NCBI GenBank assembly: GCA_045649205.1 | Contig: JAZRPJ010000130.1 | Location: 1-16,987, forward strand | Origin: Flemingiibacterium sp045649205 | GTDB taxonomy: Bacteria; Bacillota; Clostridia; Oscillospirales; CAG-272 | Direction of reading: 5' to 3' | DNA: 16,987 nucleotides | In this document: positions 14,454 through 16,987 of the stretch, piece by piece | How positions within the stretch are numbered: the first letter of the stretch is position 1 | How the letters are laid out: each line of letters begins with the position of its first letter | Notes under the pieces: generated by a model | What the model saw: the letters and a program-made list of their open reading frames with translations, nothing else | The model's database searches: none | What the model was told of the DNA's origin: nothing | Made by a program: the position numbers and the translations under genes

Positions 14454-15212
14454 TTATTTCATAATTTCTTTAAGAAGCTCGATTTTTCTCTTTGCAATCT
14501 CGGTATTATGCGGCTTCTTTTCTTCCTCATTCAGAATATTAGGACATACAAAATACTCCAGACATTCAAGCATTGCCTTTCCGTAAAGCTGGATATTATC
14601 TTGCAAATATTTGGATAGCTCCTTGCCTTCAAAAAGATTACCTCTGCCGAGATGATATTCTCGACACAGTTCAAATGAAGGAAGAGTATTTGCATAATAA
14701 AGTGCCTTTTCGATATTTCCCAGTGTATAATATTGGTACATCAAATCGCGAGACACCTTGTTTCTCATTTCGGTATCAGTGCTGATTTCAAGTATTTTAT
14801 GATAAAGCAAAATTGCTTCCTCATAATTTTCTCTTGATTCTCTAATAGTACCCGACAACGCCCACGCAAGATTATACATCAGCTTTTCGTTTCCGGGATG
14901 CTTTATCAACATTTCACGAAGGAGTGGAATTGCCTCCATATAACGCTTTTCAGAAAACAGTTCACTTACCTGAGCACAAGTGTTATTGATTTCTTCTATC
15001 TGCTTACTTGTATCGTGTCCAATCAAATAATCTACAGACACACCAAAATAATCCGCAATGATCGGAAGAAGAGAAATATCGGGATAGGATGAATTTGTCT
15101 CCCACTTGCTGACCGCTTGGCAAGAAACGCCCAACATTTCAGCAATTTGTTCTTAGGTTAAGCCCCTCTGCTTACGCATATACTTAAAGTTGTCAGAAAA
15201 ATTTTTACTCAT
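14454..15212 (-). pseudogene. XRE-family HTH/TPR regulator with premature stop
   Basis: The frame starts at ATG 15212 (AGGTAAAATT before it) and reads MSKNFSDNFKYMRKQRGLT, then TAA at 15155-15153 (codon 20), then continues in the same frame EQIAEMLGVSCQAVSKWE to the normal end at 14454, 252 codons in all. In XRE proteins 'GLTQEQIA' is usual, so CAA changed to TAA is the simplest cause. Residues 10-65 are the HTH; 70-250 are TPR-like helix pairs. An ATG at 15137 could restart translation without the first helices but has no ribosome binding site. The rest is intact, so the loss is recent, a sequencing error, or a recoded site. Such HTH-TPR proteins often sense peptides or proteins. Confidence 0.8.
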
Positions 15213-15236
15213 AATTTTACCTCAATATTTGTTATT

Positions 15237-15246
15237 GAACCGGTTC
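15237..15246. promoter_or_regulatory. Palindrome before the XRE gene
   Basis: GAACCGGTTC, a perfect 10-bp palindrome between the -10 and the ribosome binding site of the XRE gene. The position suits autoregulation; this is inference. Confidence 0.4.
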
Positions 15247-15253
15247 TGATTAT

Positions 15254-15281
15254 ATTATATCACATACCGCCGCAGAGTCAA
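15254..15281 (-). promoter_or_regulatory. Promoter of the XRE gene
   Basis: TTGACT (15281-15276), a 16-bp spacer, TATAAT (15259-15254), with TGA before the -10 (extended). Confidence 0.8.
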
Positions 15282-15336
15282 TATACAACTATTTTAATAT
15301 TTTTCTACTATTGGTTGTATTGTTATTATGAAAAAT

Positions 15337-15399
15337 GCAAGGGAAAGGTTCACTTCTACTCCCTTGCTCGAAAATGCCGTTTGGCATCTTTTTATTTTC
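15337..15399. terminator. Pair of intergenic hairpins
   Basis: GCAAGGGA (15337-15344) pairs with TCCCTTGC (15360-15367). ATGCC (15374-15378) pairs with GGCAT (15383-15387) over GTTT, followed by CTTTTTATTTT on the plus strand, a short terminator form. They lie between two divergent genes, so no message obviously needs to end here; they may belong to the repeat that follows. Confidence 0.45.
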
Positions 15400-15413
15400 A
15401 CTAAAATCCGAAT

Positions 15414-15530
15414 TTTGAAAAAGTGAGAAAAACGGCGAAAAACGAAGAAAACCCGAGAAAATCTCGGGTTTTCGGTGCGATATCTTTTTTGGTCGTACTA
15501 ATTGGCAAGTCAGACCCAAAAAGATATCAT
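15414..15530. repeat. Dispersed repeat family 1, best-preserved copy
   Basis: Holds GGCGAAAAACGAAGAAAACC, the perfect stem AACCCGAGA/TCTCGGGTT, GTGCGATATCTTTTTTGG, the core TCGTACTAATTGGCAA (15493-15508) and CCCAAAAAGATATC. The outer ends of the second part are inverted (GATATCTTTTT/AAAAAGATATC), giving a long hairpin around the core. Confidence 0.75.
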
Positions 15531-15588
15531 TAATAGGGTCTTATTTTTTATGTTTACTCATCGATTTTTGATCATTTGCAAAATTGGC

Positions 15589-15711
15589 TTCAATAAGAGA
15601 AACCGTAAAAAGTCCGCATTTATCAATAAAAAATAAGAGTTATTTCTCACCGACTAAAAAATCTGTTTGGAAGAGCGACTTCTGTTTAGCTCTATTCATA
15701 ATTTGCAGTAT
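15589..15711 (-). repeat. Dispersed repeat family 2, second copy
   Basis: AAAAAGTCCGCATTTATCA followed by ATAAAAAATAAGAGTTA aligns with 14265-14301. The arms (about 15633-15642 and 15687-15695) pair with one bulge and one G-U wobble. The right arm is followed by ATTCAT, as in the first copy. Confidence 0.55.
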
Positions 15712-15742
15712 TTTTATTCATTCATCTGTAACAATAGTGGTA

Positions 15743-15748
15743 TATAAT
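15743..15748 (+). promoter_or_regulatory. Possible -10 box of the HD-GYP gene
   Basis: TATAAT at 15743-15748, 73 bp before the start codon; no recognisable -35 box at 16-18 bp distance (TTCATC at best). Weak call. Confidence 0.3.
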
Positions 15749-15820
15749 ATAAAGATACATTAACATTATACAAATTATAACACCTATTCCTATCATTCTT
15801 ATCTCAAGGAGGTGCCGACG

Positions 15821-16987
15821 ATGCAAGGAACGCCTTTCCTGGTTTTGGATACGAGAAATGACTCTAAGAAACTGAAAATCGAATACCTTGCTGATGATTT
15901 CGACGAGAGAGAACTTAACGGTGAGAGCATATATCATATCTATCATGTAAGAATGCTCACGGAATTCCTCCTCCGCGAGTTATGTACATGTAAGCCGGAG
16001 CTTTCCATGCCCGAAGAAGATATAGCCGCCATTGCGATGGCATCTGCGCTGCATGATATTGGCAAACTGCAAATTCCTAAAAGTATACTCGATTATCCCG
16101 GAACACTTTCTCCGGTCGAATATGATATAATTAAAAAACACTCTGTGTTTGGTGAGCAGATCATTCGTGAGGCAAATCACGGGGATATCTCTCAAAAAGC
16201 CATTGAATATGCCGCCAGAATTGCCCGATATCATCACGAGCGAATTGACGGTACGGGATACCCCGAGGGCCTTCGCGGTGATGCCATTCCGCTGTGCGCA
16301 CAGGTCGTTGCCCTTGCGGATTCCTACGATGCACTTACAAGCTCTCGCAGCTACAAGGAAGCTTTTTCCCAGGATGTTGCCCTTCAGATGATTTCAAGCG
16401 GCATGTGCGGCGTTTTTGATGCAGGACTTGTTGAATGTCTTATGCACGTTGTAAATCACCGCACATTGGTCACCTTCAGAGAAAATCTGCAGAAAAAACG
16501 CAGTGTTGTCGGGGAGTATAGCGATATCCGTTTAAAGCGAGTCCTGCTTATCGGAAATACCGAATACCTCACCGAGGCATTTGTACAAACTACCTTCCCG
16601 CAAAGTAAGGTTATGGTGGTCGGAAACACCGATCTCGGCGGATCTGATCGAATAAAGCTGTTCCGTGTGTGCAAACCCTCCGTCCAGTCTATACTTGAAA
16701 CCTACGAATTTGACCTCATCGTCTTTTTCTCGGCAGGACTTAAATTCCAGTCCACCGATCAGAGTGATGCAGAGGAGCTTCGTGAGGTTCTGCAGTTCTC
16801 CGCAGAGCTGCAAAAGGAAGTAAAAATCCTCTATCTTTCTCCGCTCGATTCTTCATTCAGCGAGCGAACCGATAAGGCTATAATGGCATCCGCTAACGAA
16901 AAGCTTTGCGAATTTTACGCAAAGCGCTATTCGCTTGATATAAAAACCGTACAGATTCCATATCTATACAGCGCAGTATATAAAAAA
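15821..16987 (+). CDS. HD-GYP phosphodiesterase-type domain fused to SDR/epimerase-like domain, 3' end outside window
   Basis: 389 residues seen, open to the right edge; the start is fixed by AAGGAGGTG 6 nt before ATG. Residues 38-215 are an HD-GYP domain with the expected ligand positions: His42, His78-Asp79 in LHDIGKLQIPKSIL, His107, His138-His139 and DGTGYPEGL (143-151), then ALADSYDALTSSR. This set suggests an active metal site; the family usually cleaves cyclic di-GMP or related molecules. Residues 238-389 resemble an NAD-dependent epimerase/SDR fold (KRVLLIGN, FDLIVFFSAG, ANEKLCEFYAKRYSLDIKTVQIPYLYS). However, the Gly-rich GxxGxxG is missing and Ser replaces Tyr of YxxxK (Lys361 kept), so this part may bind but not catalyse. 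No signal peptide or receiver domain. Divergent from the XRE gene. Confidence 0.87.
   Translation, partial: MQGTPFLVLDTRNDSKKLKIEYLADDFDERELNGESIYHIYHVRMLTEFLLRELCTCKPELSMPEEDIAAIAMASALHDIGKLQIPKSILDYPGTLSPVEYDIIKKHSVFGEQIIREANHGDISQKAIEYAARIARYHHERIDGTGYPEGLRGDAIPLCAQVVALADSYDALTSSRSYKEAFSQDVALQMISSGMCGVFDAGLVECLMHVVNHRTLVTFRENLQKKRSVVGEYSDIRLKRVLLIGNTEYLTEAFVQTTFPQSKVMVVGNTDLGGSDRIKLFRVCKPSVQSILETYEFDLIVFFSAGLKFQSTDQSDAEELREVLQFSAELQKEVKILYLSPLDSSFSERTDKAIMASANEKLCEFYAKRYSLDIKTVQIPYLYSAVYKK

Noticed and set aside
15289..15519. 76-codon open frame on the minus strand, similar to one at 12928-13137
   Set aside because: Both read through repeat family 1; the likeness comes from the DNA repeat, and neither has a ribosome binding site.

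Overview
The window reads as a chromosomal stretch of a Gram-positive, gut-type Clostridia bacterium (Oscillospiraceae/Ruminococcaceae-like). The support is moderate GC in most genes, AGGAGG-type ribosome binding sites, consensus TTGACA/TATAAT promoters often with a TG before the -10, Gram-positive lipoprotein signals, and Clostridia-typical families (DUF4838, surface proteins with CxxC/His modules, HD-GYP). The species cannot be named from the sequence alone.

Positions 1-6950 hold a tightly packed, minus-strand cluster of nine genes, all of unknown function. In transcription order they are: two small cytoplasmic zinc-ribbon proteins (6950-6308); a 974-residue secreted, membrane-anchored surface protein with four tandem N-terminal repeats and a CxxC/His-rich second half (6281-3357); a membrane-anchored small protein (3336-2764); a DUF6935-like soluble protein (2736-2173); a lipoprotein (2182-1697); a lipocalin-like small protein (1578-1144); a Mog1/PsbP-like small protein (1127-702); and a His-rich then extremely Cys-rich exported protein that runs off the left edge (565-1). 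Spacing is mostly 15-30 bp or an overlap. The wider gaps are 118 bp (with hairpins) after the lipoprotein and 136 bp before the last gene. This is the best candidate for an undescribed system.

Positions 7024-10460 (plus strand) begin with a near-perfect extended -10 promoter and about 270 nt of structured leader or small RNA. They continue with a sugar-type ABC solute-binding lipoprotein and, 14 bp later, a membrane-spanning LuxR-type regulator with a large outside sensor domain and a cytoplasmic DNA-binding domain. There is no permease. The pair looks like a ligand-capture plus transmembrane one-component signalling unit, closed by a clear terminator.

Positions 10463-15820 hold a minus-strand DUF4838 carbohydrate-related protein with its own promoter and a perfect 9-9 palindromic operator. 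They also hold a more AT-rich island with a single-TM PsbP-like protein and an XRE/TPR regulator broken by an early stop codon. The intergenic spaces carry two dispersed repeat families (about 60-120 bp each, with terminator-like hairpins) and a tRNA-like remnant.

Positions 15821-16987 (plus strand) encode the N-terminal part of a protein joining an HD-GYP phosphodiesterase-type domain to an SDR/epimerase-like domain. It continues past the right edge.
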